33,654 nt of DNA, from assembly GCA_029007315.1 (NCBI GenBank), contig JAQXHO010000162.1, positions 1 through 33,654 of the forward strand. The letters are read 5' to 3'. The notes beneath the pieces were generated by a model. That model was given only the letters and a program-made list of their open reading frames with translations, was not told the origin of the DNA and searched no databases. This stretch comes from Oscillospiraceae bacterium (GTDB taxonomy: Bacteria > Bacillota > Clostridia > Oscillospirales > Ruminococcaceae). This document shows, piece after piece, positions 1-8,436 of the stretch. Position 1 is the stretch's first letter. The number at the start of each line of letters is the position of its first letter. The position numbers were made by a program, and so were the translations under genes.

Positions 1-3000
1 TTTGTATTCTGGAGTATAATTGAAGCCTTGCCGCCTTCACTGCTGACTGTGAAATCAGCTGAACAAGATTCTGCAAACCTTACATTGGGATCATCAAATA
101 CTGCGATAACCTTGCTGATGTTTGTACCATTATAATCAGAACCCTGGAACTGAGTATCTCTTGCACTCCATTCAGTGTTTGTAAGTCCGCTGCCAAAGTC
201 AAATACATTGTAGTACAGATTGCCTTCCTGCTGAACTTCACCTGCATCAATCTTTGATGACCAGCCGCATCCATCATAACAATTATGAACTGTACCCTGT
301 GCATTGTCGCAGTAAACAATAACCTTCTTTATTACAGCAGCTTCATTCGGGAAAGTGAGTCCCTTGAGCTGAACCTGGTGAGATTCATATACAATAAATC
401 CGGAACAGTCAACGCTCTGGTCAGGGTTCTTTATTCCTTTAACAACATTGTTGGAAGAACCAACAGTAAAGAGGTTCACAATGCCTGCTGCATCTGAATC
501 GGAGCCTGCAGGAGCCACAGTTTCAATAAGAGCATATGTGCCGGCTTCAAGTCCGTTATCAAATACCCAGAGATTTTCAGTTTCCGTATATGTGTCAACA
601 ACGCTGTAATCTGTATCTGCTGAAAGATCAGAAAGTTGAATATTTTTTGCAGGATCATCAGCTAAGAGTGTTTCAACAGAAGCAATGCCGCTGTCAGTGA
701 TCTTTATCAGTGTAAGCTCTGCGCCTGCAACTGTAAGTTCATTTGAACTGTCGATCTTAGAAATGCTGAAATTGGGCTTAGGTGCGTCCACCATAGTAAT
801 AACACGCTGGGAAGCATCTGTAAGCTCAGATTTATTCCAGCCGTTAAGTTCAGTTCCGATAGAAGGATTAGCAGAGCCGGGACCTCCAGCAGAAACCACT
901 TCAGGGAATTTAACATTTGAATCAGCTGAAGCAGTCAGTGTGTACATATATGTCTTGGTATTATTATCAGCGTCTGTTTCCTTTGTGATGAAGAAATAGA
1001 TGTTTGACGCTTTCAGATAACCGCTTGGTGCGCTTGTTTCTGAAATAGTATAAACATTGCTGAGTGTATAACCGCCGCCGAACATAAAGTTATTGGCTGT
1101 TATGTTACAGTACTGAATGTCGCTGTTCTCATCGGTACCGATTGAGAAGCTTTTGCCGTTTTTGTCTGTTGTCCATGTTACAGGCTCCTTGGCTGCAGCA
1201 CCAAATGAACTTATTGTTCCGCCGCCGAATGCGCTGTTTATGCTGCCTGTACGGTCAGTCATGCTAAGCTCTGCACCGGAAAGAAGATTGCCGGAAGGAT
1301 CGGCTTTCTTTATTGTAACAGCCTGTTCGTCTACGATCTCAAACTTATCTATCTGAGTATAGCCGCTGAAATTAATTATCGGGTTGACTGCATTTCCGTT
1401 TGCAATGACAATACCGTCAGCTGTGCTTCCGGTTTCTGTGAAATAGATAACGATTTCATCTGTTGCATCTGCACCGTCCTTGGTGAATGTACATTCATAG
1501 GATTTCGCATTGCCGATATCTTTGCCTGTTACACCGGTAAATGTTATTTCATTTCCAGATACATTACCGTTTGTACCGTTACATGAAGCTGTCATGCCTT
1601 CTGCGTCCGGAACATTTACAACGATAGTATCATTATCAACATCAAACTTATACTCACGGTCGCCAATCATGTAGATGTTAGAAGCAATTTTTGTGAGATC
1701 TGCTGTTGCCTCCTGAAGCTTTGCCGCTTCAGTAAATGTATTGTCCTTATAAACAACTGCTTTTGCAGTAACGGAATATGATACGTTTGTAAATATTTTT
1801 TCTGTAACTGAAGTGCCTTCATATTCGCCTTCAGATGTTTTCTTATAATACTTATTATTATCAGATGAACCGATCACAAATGATGAACCATCTTTATAAG
1901 TAATGGTTACAGAAACAATATCAGTAGGTTTATTTGAATTATTTGAAGCAATCTGTGTCAGTGTGTCCGGATAGCCATCAGCTTCAAGATCAAATACAAT
2001 CTCAGTTGTACCAGCATCATATAACTTTTCCGGTCCGTTATCGCTGCCATTGACCTGACGCACACAGATCTTACCGGAAGATGAACCGTCAAGTGCTATT
2101 GTAATAGTAGAAATACCTTCGTATTTATCTACGCCTGACAAATCAATCTTCCACCAGTATTCATTGCCGCTGATATTAACCTTATCCTTATAGAAGCATT
2201 CGTACAGATCTTTATTATCGGGATTAGCGGCGATATCAGCCTGATACTGCTCTTCGGTAAATACATCTTTCTTGAAGTATGTTCTTGTACCGGTCTGGAT
2301 CTCATCCTTGATAGGATCGCTTTCTGTAATTTCGAAATAATATTCCTTATCAGAAACAGCATATCCGTCCGGTGCAGTAACTTCCTTCAGAACATATTTG
2401 CCGGAACCAATATTAAACAGAGTGGTGTTGTCTTCAGTTGTAAATTTGCTTACCTGACTAAGTACAGGTTCACCGTTTTCATCAACAACAATTGCACCGC
2501 TGTCATCTGTTTTAACAGCAAATATTCCGATTTCAGCTCCCGGAACAAATGCTCCGTCAGCGTCTGTCTTGTCAAGCTCCATTGAATAGGAAGCGTCTAC
2601 ACCAAGAATGTCGATAGGACCCATAAACGGTCTGTAACCGAATTCAAGACCGCCTGTAAAGGACTTTGCAATAAGTGCGCCGGAAAGGTGTCCTTCACAA
2701 TTGCTTGAAGAAGAAGCATCCGCATTAGGAGCAAGGAGAGAACCATTAAAGTTACATGAAATATACAATCTATCCGCATTCGGGAAATTGTAAAGAATTC
2801 TTGAGGAATCCTTGTGGTTGTTGGAAGTGTTATCTCCCATTTCTGTATTGGAGATCTTTGTTCCGTTTATGTAGGTTCTCTTTGTTTTTCCTGCTGTTCC
2901 AATGTCTATAGCTGTATCATCACAGCTTACGATCATATATGAATCATCAGGAATATTTGTAAAGTAAACATTGGTAGAATTCTGGAAAACACTGAAATCA

Positions 3001-3830
3001 TCTACCTTAAAATATATAACCTTATCTGTACAGTTTTCGCCTGCGTCAAAGGTAATGCCCTCGTCAGTGACTGTTACTGTACCTGTGGGTGCCTTTGCAA
3101 GCACTGCATTTGAACGTTCATTTATTGTACTGAACTGCTCATTAAAGAAGTTTTCATCAAAAGCATTGCTTTTCCAGAAATGAGCAAGCTCATCACCGCC
3201 GCTGACATGTGAACAGCTGCTGCTGTAAGGAACATCTGAACCATTAACTATATGACTGGATGATTCCAGACTGAACTTATCGGAAACAGCAATTTCCTTC
3301 CAGTCACTTGAACCTTTAAAATCACGAACATTCGCTCTTTTTATTGTTTCTCCGCCTACTATTATGTGAGCAAAGTTTGTAACATTCTGATACTCTTCAA
3401 GCTTTCCAAGAGGAGTGGAAGTACCGTAGTCACCGTCACCCGCCTGATAGTTGTAGCCTCCTGTAAATGTAAAGTTTCCTTTTACTGCGTTACGGCCTTC
3501 CGAATCGGCTTCCGAAACATTCATATCGCCATCAAGAAATACAGCAAACTGGCTGGCGATACCAAGGAAATATGTTGCGTTTGCATTGGATATTACCTGA
3601 TCTACCGAATTTGCATTTGACGCCAGAGCATGGCCATGACCAACAAGAAGATCCACGTCAGTAATCTGATCAGTGCTGTCCGCAGAGAGATTATCGACAG
3701 GATTGCCTGATGTACAGCCATTCGTCACATCAGCTGACGCTCTGATTGCCGGCACAGATGTAACAACTTGCGATGCTGCTACGATAGCTGCCAGCGCTGA
3801 GCTTAAAAACCGATGTTTTTTAGTCTTCAT
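1..3830 (-). CDS. Giant secreted surface adhesin: signal peptide, choice-of-anchor-A-like domain and at least three SpaA/Cna-B-like domains (C-terminus beyond the left edge)
   Basis: Manual translation of the minus strand from ATG at 3830 stays open for about 1276 codons to the window edge. N-terminus MKTKKHRFLSSALAAIVAASQVVTSVPAIRASA is signal-peptide-like. ATYFLGIASQFAVFLDGDMNVSEADSEGRNAVKGNFTFTGGYNY resembles the choice-of-anchor-A family. SpaA-like motifs: MELDKTDADGAFVPGAEI...YVLKEVTAPDGYAV; VTIKKADPSGNLLSGAEL...YTISETSAPSGYL; FSISKIDSSNELTVAGAELTLI...YALIETVAPAG. Not in the ORF track because there is no stop in the window. Confidence 0.88.
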   Translation of the reverse strand, partial: MKTKKHRFLSSALAAIVAASQVVTSVPAIRASADVTNGCTSGNPVDNLSADSTDQITDVDLLVGHGHALASNANSVDQVISNANATYFLGIASQFAVFLDGDMNVSEADSEGRNAVKGNFTFTGGYNYQAGDGDYGTSTPLGKLEEYQNVTNFAHIIVGGETIKRANVRDFKGSSDWKEIAVSDKFSLESSSHIVNGSDVPYSSSCSHVSGGDELAHFWKSNAFDENFFNEQFSTINERSNAVLAKAPTGTVTVTDEGITFDAGENCTDKVIYFKVDDFSVFQNSTNVYFTNIPDDSYMIVSCDDTAIDIGTAGKTKRTYINGTKISNTEMGDNTSNNHKDSSRILYNFPNADRLYISCNFNGSLLAPNADASSSSNCEGHLSGALIAKSFTGGLEFGYRPFMGPIDILGVDASYSMELDKTDADGAFVPGAEIGIFAVKTDDSGAIVVDENGEPVLSQVSKFTTEDNTTLFNIGSGKYVLKEVTAPDGYAVSDKEYYFEITESDPIKDEIQTGTRTYFKKDVFTEEQYQADIAANPDNKDLYECFYKDKVNISGNEYWWKIDLSGVDKYEGISTITIALDGSSSGKICVRQVNGSDNGPEKLYDAGTTEIVFDLEADGYPDTLTQIASNNSNKPTDIVSVTITYKDGSSFVIGSSDNNKYYKKTSEGEYEGTSVTEKIFTNVSYSVTAKAVVYKDNTFTEAAKLQEATADLTKIASNIYMIGDREYKFDVDNDTIVVNVPDAEGMTASCNGTNGNVSGNEITFTGVTGKDIGNAKSYECTFTKDGADATDEIVIYFTETGSTADGIVIANGNAVNPIINFSGYTQIDKFEIVDEQAVTIKKADPSGNLLSGAELSMTDRTGSINSAFGGGTISSFGAAAKEPVTWTTDKNGKSFSIGTDENSDIQYCNITANNFMFGGGYTLSNVYTISETSAPSGYLKASNIYFFITKETDADNNTKTYMYTLTASADSNVKFPEVVSAGGPGSANPSIGTELNGWNKSELTDASQRVITMVDAPKPNFSISKIDSSNELTVAGAELTLIKITDSGIASVETLLADDPAKNIQLSDLSADTDYSVVDTYTETENLWVFDNGLEAGTYALIETVAPAGSDSDAAGIVNLFTVGSSNNVVKGIKNPDQSVDCSGFIVYESHQVQLKGLTFPNEAAVIKKVIVYCDNAQGTVHNCYDGCGWSSKIDAGEVQQEGNLYYNVFDFGSGLTNTEWSARDTQFQGSDYNGTNISKVIAVFDDPNVRFAESCSADFTVSSEGGKASIILQNT

Positions 3831-3883
3831 AAGCTATCATCCTTTCAATTATTTCACCATTTCATCAATATATGGCTACTCAC

Positions 3884-3912
3884 ATTCTATCACAAATATA
3901 ACATCTTGTCAA
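3884..3912 (-). promoter_or_regulatory. Sigma-A-type promoter for the giant adhesin
   Basis: Minus strand TTGACA (3912-3907), 17 nt, TAGAAT (3889-3884), about 55 bp upstream of the ATG at 3830. Confidence 0.7.
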
Positions 3913-4006
3913 TAATAATTTCACGTAAATTTTTTTTATTTTTGCATATATTACGGAAAAATATGTGTTTTTTACAGCTATTACAAGGTATTATACAAAT
4001 TAATAC

Positions 4007-4040
4007 AGGGCAGCTCTTTATTGCAAGAACTGCCCTTTTT
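4007..4040. terminator. Hairpin downstream of the lipoprotein gene
   Basis: AGGGCAG (4007-4013) / CTGCCCT (4030-4036) stem directly after the minus-strand stop at 4041; T-run is on the + side, A-run on the - side, so direction is uncertain. Confidence 0.5.
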
Positions 4041-4643
4041 TTACTGTTCGTTACTGCTTTCAGAAGATTCGCCGGTGGTTATTATCAGAGATTCAACAGT
4101 TGCAGATGTAGTGGTCATTTTGATTTCTGATGTAAACTCACTGAATTTTATGTAACCGCCCATATTTTCCATTCTGAATTCTGCAAGGCTGCCGTCGCTG
4201 TTCAGAAATAATAAATAAGGTTCTCCTTCAAGTTCACCTTCAATTTCAATAAGGTCATCTTTACTGCTGCCGCTTATCGTTTCCTCTGATGCTGCATCGT
4301 CAACAGCTCTGATCATCTGCAGAAGCAAAGCCTTTGAAGGAAGTACCGACTGAGGAACTGAAAAAGATAATCCTTTATATGAAGCTGATACATCATCTCC
4401 GCTGAAATCAAGCTGTACGCCGGATACCTCTGCAGGAGATTCAAAGTATACGCTCCATATTCCCGAATCATACCTTGTAAGCATTCCTTCAGCGGTAAAA
4501 TCATCAAGCTCTATCGTAAAATCAGATGAAAAGCTTCCGCTGAGTTTCTGCTCCGCCTTTGCTGAAATGCCGCCGCTTTTTCCGCAGGCAGTACAAAGGC
4601 AAAAAGCAATACATACCGTTACAACCATAATCAGTCTTTTCAT
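4041..4643 (-). CDS. Putative lipoprotein of unknown function
   Basis: 200-aa ORF; MKRLIMVVTVCIAFCLCTACGKSGG has a lipobox-like LCTAC cysteine. Confidence 0.75.
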   Translation of the reverse strand: MKRLIMVVTVCIAFCLCTACGKSGGISAKAEQKLSGSFSSDFTIELDDFTAEGMLTRYDSGIWSVYFESPAEVSGVQLDFSGDDVSASYKGLSFSVPQSVLPSKALLLQMIRAVDDAASEETISGSSKDDLIEIEGELEGEPYLLFLNSDGSLAEFRMENMGGYIKFSEFTSEIKMTTTSATVESLIITTGESSESSNEQ

Positions 4644-4702
4644 AGCATCTAATCTCCTTGTAAGTATTGATGACTGAATTATTTATGATTTAACGTCCTT
4701 TA

Positions 4703-5605
4703 TTATCTGTTTCTTTCTGCCTTCAGAAAAGCCTCAGGTATACACTCAATAATATCACGTGGAAGCATGGCGGTTTGACTGAATTTTTCTGCTGCAATAT
4801 CTCCTGCCATTCCGTGAAGGTATACTCCTGCTTTTGCTGCGTCCTGCGGAGTGAGCTTCTGTGCAGCAAATGCAGCTGTCATTCCTGCAAGAACATCTCC
4901 GCTTCCTCCGCGGCTCATTCCGGGATTGCCTGTGGTATTAATGAAAATCTCATTTTTATAACCCACGAGAGTTCCGTGGCCCTTCAATACTATCACAGCA
5001 CCCGGTAATTGTTTCATCATATTATTAATAGTATACACCCTGCTTCTCTGAACTTCCTGTACAGACACTTTAGCTATCCGAGCCATTTCACCCGGGTGAG
5101 GAGTAAGAATGACAGGTTCTTCTCTGTCTGCAATAATATCTATGCAGCCGGCTGCTGCATTTAGACCATCTGCATCTATGATAAGAGGACATTTTGTTAA
5201 ACGGATGACATTTTTTGTCATAAGAACAGTTTCTTCCGTTAAACCAATTCCGCAGCCTATCAGCACAGCGTCAGACTTGCTTATCATGCCGCAGAGAATA
5301 TCTTCATTGCCGTGCCATGTAATAAAACCCTTATCATCGGTTTTCAATGGCAGAAACATTGCCTCAAAACAGCGTGATGACAATGCCGGTATATTTTCCT
5401 CTGCCGTTGCAGCAGTTACAAGTCCTGCACCGCTTCTCAGGGCAGAATATACTGACATCAGTGAGGCACCAGGCATTCTTCTGCTTCCTGTAATGCAAAG
5501 AAGTCTTCCGAAATCTCCCTTATGTGAGTCCTTCCTTCTTTCCGGAAAAAGACTGCATATTTCAGAAAAAGCAATCTCTCTGATATTTCCGTCTGTAAAC
5601 TCCAT
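4703..5605 (-). CDS. nnrD: ADP-dependent NAD(P)H-hydrate dehydratase (YjeF C-terminal domain only)
   Basis: HKGDFGRLLCITGSRRMPGASLMS, VILTPHPGEMARI and TGNPGMSRGGSGDVLAGMTAA motifs. Start set at ATG 5605 (the track uses GTG at 5608) because an AAGGAGGAAC Shine-Dalgarno lies just upstream. Confidence 0.88.
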   Translation of the reverse strand: MEFTDGNIREIAFSEICSLFPERRKDSHKGDFGRLLCITGSRRMPGASLMSVYSALRSGAGLVTAATAEENIPALSSRCFEAMFLPLKTDDKGFITWHGNEDILCGMISKSDAVLIGCGIGLTEETVLMTKNVIRLTKCPLIIDADGLNAAAGCIDIIADREEPVILTPHPGEMARIAKVSVQEVQRSRVYTINNMMKQLPGAVIVLKGHGTLVGYKNEIFINTTGNPGMSRGGSGDVLAGMTAAFAAQKLTPQDAAKAGVYLHGMAGDIAAEKFSQTAMLPRDIIECIPEAFLKAERNR

Positions 5606-5654
5606 CACAGTTCCTCCTTATAACTGTAAACTCCATCACAGTTCCTCCTTATAA
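5593..5654. repeat. Perfect 31-bp tandem duplication (2 copies) covering the RBS and start of nnrD
   Basis: CTGTAAACTCCATCACAGTTCCTCCTTATAA at 5593-5623 and again at 5624-5654. Confidence 0.95.
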
Positions 5655-5687
5655 TAAGAAAACGCTCATCACACAGAATGAGCGTTT
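5653..5687 (-). terminator. Rho-independent terminator after the sortase gene
   Basis: Minus strand AACGCTCAT-TCTGTGTG-ATGAGCGTT followed by TTCTTATTAT. Confidence 0.65.
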
Positions 5688-5710
5688 CTCAGAATCAAGA
5701 TGATATTTTT

Positions 5711-6562
5711 CTATCGCTCACCCAGACATTTTGCGAAAACAACACATCGCATACCGTCGTTATTCCCTGAATAACAGGTTTGCAGACCTATTATGCGGTC
5801 ACCGTATTCAGGAAGTTCATCATCTTTGCAATAAAGGACGTTTGCGGTAGATTTTATATTACGTACATATTTTTCAAAATCGTTTTTGTCAAGCTTCAGA
5901 TCAGTTGGCTGGGACGGAAGCCAGTATGAGAAATCCGCACCGGATTCACCGTAAAGCACACCGGCTGAAATAACTTCATAAAGATATCGCTTGTCCTCAG
6001 AGGCAACTTCAAAATATGGATGTTCTTTGCCCCATTCTTCATTCAAAAAATTCTTTATTCCGTGAAACATAGAGCCGTCACCCATATTATGGCCATAAAG
6101 AAGAGTCAGATTTTTATCATCAAGATCGCCACGGAAATCCTCATAAATACAGCCGGCGAAAGAACTGTTTCCCTTCCAGTCAGAATGTATGTACTGTTCG
6201 TTGCTGACTCCGTGAACTACCGGGTAATTGATTACTGTATCCTTTATGTATATCCAGCCTGCTACATCATCATTTACAGATTTATACTGTGCAACATTGG
6301 AGATATCCAGTTTCATTTCATAATCTATTTCCTTTTCAGTAGTAGTTGTTGTTGTAGTTGCCTTAGTTGTTGTAACAGTAGTTGTGGTAGTTGTGACAGT
6401 TGTTTCGGAAGTGGGAAGCTCGACATTCATCTGCTGTATATCACGGCTTCCTCCGCATTGCTTAGACATAATGAAAAAAACAATAGCCACAGCGGAAACG
6501 GCAAGAAACATAACAAAAAGCATTACCCTGACAATAATATTTGTTTTCTTTTTCTCTTTCAT
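5711..6562 (-). CDS. srtB: Class B sortase with N-terminal TM helix and Thr-rich linker
   Basis: TM segment VMLFVMFLAVSAVAIVFFIM, linker TTTTTTVTTTKATTTTTTTE, LYGHNMGDGSMF (catalytic His region), IGLQTCYSGNNDGMR (catalytic Cys and downstream Arg). Confidence 0.88.
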   Translation of the reverse strand: MKEKKKTNIIVRVMLFVMFLAVSAVAIVFFIMSKQCGGSRDIQQMNVELPTSETTVTTTTTTVTTTKATTTTTTTEKEIDYEMKLDISNVAQYKSVNDDVAGWIYIKDTVINYPVVHGVSNEQYIHSDWKGNSSFAGCIYEDFRGDLDDKNLTLLYGHNMGDGSMFHGIKNFLNEEWGKEHPYFEVASEDKRYLYEVISAGVLYGESGADFSYWLPSQPTDLKLDKNDFEKYVRNIKSTANVLYCKDDELPEYGDRIIGLQTCYSGNNDGMRCVVFAKCLGER

Positions 6563-6577
6563 TTTTTACTCTCCATT

Positions 6578-8005
6578 TTAAAAGCCGTTTAAATTATTCT
6601 TTATCATAATATTCGGATAATTGTAGTACGCATAATTCAGATCAACATCTGTTTCAATGCCGGGAATTCTGCCTGTACATGAATACTGCCATATTCCATA
6701 GTTTCTGCTAAATAAAGGCACCTGCACATTATAGTGAGCAATCCATGTATCAAAACTTTCAAAAATCTCAGGTTCTATTCGTGTGTTTAAGAAATTAACA
6801 TAGCTGCACAGAGAAACATAATACCCGTATGATTCCATCCGGTCGCAGAAGGCATGAATAATAGCGGTGCTTTCTTCTGGTTCAAGTTCGTATTGCGCAC
6901 TTGTTTCATAGTCAAAGAAAATGGGATATTCGAATTTGTAATCCTTTATTACTTCGTAAAACACATCAGCTTCTTTTAAAGCGTCTTCGGGAGTCGTAGC
7001 GTAACTAAACCAGTATGCACCGCAGTCAATGCCGGCTTCCTTTGCTTTTTTCATATTAATATCGAAATACTTGTCTTCCTGATTGATATGCTTGCCATAA
7101 CCGGCACGGATGATTGCAAATTCCACACCACTCTCTTTAACTGCTTTCCAGTCAACCTGCCCCTGATAAACTGATACATCTATACCGCTTGCCAACGGCG
7201 GACGTGTTATAACTGTAGTTGTTACAGTAGTTGTGGAAGTCACTGAAGTGGTATCATCAGAATCAGAAGTTATCTGAGAAACCATTGTTTTGCTTGATGA
7301 AGATATAACCGGTTTGCTTGTTGTTGTCTTTGCATTTGTGGTATTTGTTTTGGTTATCGTTGTAGTTTTTGCGGTTGTGGTATTTGTTTTGGTTGTCGTC
7401 GTAGTTTTGGCAGTTGTGGTATTTGTTTTGGTTGTCGTCGTAGTTTTGGCAGTTGTGGTATTTGTTTTGGTTGTCGTTGTAGTTTTTGCGGTTGTGGTAT
7501 TTGTTTTGCTTGTGGTTGTAGGCTTTGCTGTTGTTACGGTAGTCTGTGGCATATCAGAGGAACTGCTGGTTGCAGAAGTAATTTCTGAAGTGGTTTGTTT
7601 GGTTGTGACTGCTGTTGTTACCGGTGAATATGAACCGTCACGCTTTGGTATGTATCCGCTGAATTCTATTCCGGCACCCTGCAATGAGTATATTTCAAGG
7701 AAATATACTGCATCAGTCAGATTTATCACCTTATCCGGAATAACATCATAAAAACGCCAGTTTCTTTCAGTAACCAGCGGTTCAAGACCAGCAGAATATT
7801 CAGAATAATACTTTAATACTTCTCCTGCAACAGAAAGCCAGTTTTCAATCTGGGCATTTGAAGTATTTTCATCAGTCAGCAGGATAACATCTTCTGATAT
7901 AAATTCTGTTTCCTCTTCCTCTGCATTAACGCTATAGCATACAGCTGATGCAAAAAACACTAAACTTGTAAGCGCAGATAAAAATCGCCTGCAATTTAAT
8001 CGCAT
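6578..8005 (-). CDS. Secreted GH25 lysozyme (muramidase) with Thr-rich linker and N-terminal dockerin-like segment
   Basis: Signal peptide; ASGIDVSVYQGQVDWKAVKESGVEFAIIRAGYG ... EYPIFFDYET ... YGIWQYSCTGRIPGIETDVDLNY are GH25 signatures; about five 13-aa TTTAKTTTTTKTN repeats precede the domain. Confidence 0.92.
   Translation of the reverse strand: MRLNCRRFLSALTSLVFFASAVCYSVNAEEEETEFISEDVILLTDENTSNAQIENWLSVAGEVLKYYSEYSAGLEPLVTERNWRFYDVIPDKVINLTDAVYFLEIYSLQGAGIEFSGYIPKRDGSYSPVTTAVTTKQTTSEITSATSSSSDMPQTTVTTAKPTTTSKTNTTTAKTTTTTKTNTTTAKTTTTTKTNTTTAKTTTTTKTNTTTAKTTTITKTNTTNAKTTTSKPVISSSSKTMVSQITSDSDDTTSVTSTTTVTTTVITRPPLASGIDVSVYQGQVDWKAVKESGVEFAIIRAGYGKHINQEDKYFDINMKKAKEAGIDCGAYWFSYATTPEDALKEADVFYEVIKDYKFEYPIFFDYETSAQYELEPEESTAIIHAFCDRMESYGYYVSLCSYVNFLNTRIEPEIFESFDTWIAHYNVQVPLFSRNYGIWQYSCTGRIPGIETDVDLNYAYYNYPNIMIKNNLNGF
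7338..7532. repeat. 39-bp in-frame tandem repeat (about 5 copies) encoding TTTAKTTTTTKTN
   Basis: GTGGTATTTGTTTT recurs at 7338, 7377, 7416, 7455 and 7494, exactly 39 bp apart. Confidence 0.93.
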
Positions 8006-8148
8006 AAATCAATCTCCATTCATTTTTATAGATAGATACATTATATCAAAATACCATTTTTTTGTACAGCGATTCTAAAAAATTGCGCTTAATTCCGTGA
8101 TTAGTCACAACAATCCGTATGTATATTTGTTATAGTTTAACAATAATT

Positions 8149-8430
8149 TCACATGAAAATATAATAATACAGAAGCATAAGGCCCACAAGCTCCACCAGT
8201 GCTATAAAAGGAAAGCCTATTACAAAATACCAGTGTTTTGTTTTATGACGGAATACATACATTGCGGCTGTACCGCCAATTCCTCCGCCCAGAAGCACAA
8301 ACATAAATAATGTCTTTTCCGGAATACGCCTCTTATTTTTCACTGCACGGCGTTTGTCTATACCCATTGCTCCATATGCAATCAGATTAATGATAATCAA
8401 ATAAAGTAATATCCATTTCATTATAAACAC
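8149..8430 (-). CDS. DUF1294-family small membrane protein
   Basis: MGIDKRRAVKNKRRIPEKTLFMFVLLGGGIGGTAAMYVFRHKTKHWYFVIGFP pattern. Confidence 0.8.
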   Translation of the reverse strand: MFIMKWILLYLIIINLIAYGAMGIDKRRAVKNKRRIPEKTLFMFVLLGGGIGGTAAMYVFRHKTKHWYFVIGFPFIALVELVGLMLLYYYIFM

Positions 8431-8436
8431 CTCAGT

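Noticed and set aside
80-3183. Short ORFs on both strands at 80-319, 285-497, 685-999, 1117-1356, 2129-2362, 2597-2779 and 2971-3183
   Set aside because: All lie within the continuous minus-strand adhesin frame in other frames or antisense.
5109-5654. 181-aa + strand ORF
   Set aside because: Antisense to nnrD, which has clear conserved motifs.
6020-6592. 190-aa + strand ORF rich in Cys/Ser
   Set aside because: Antisense to the sortase gene; Cys/Ser runs derive from the Thr-rich linker and TM codons.
7338-7532. Regular 39-bp repeats as a possible CRISPR array
   Set aside because: No unique spacers; the units are contiguous and encode an in-frame protein linker.
7290-7751. 153-aa + strand Val-rich ORF
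   Set aside because: Antisense mirror of the Thr-rich GH25 linker (ACN Thr codons read as GTN/NGT Val-like); low-complexity artefact.
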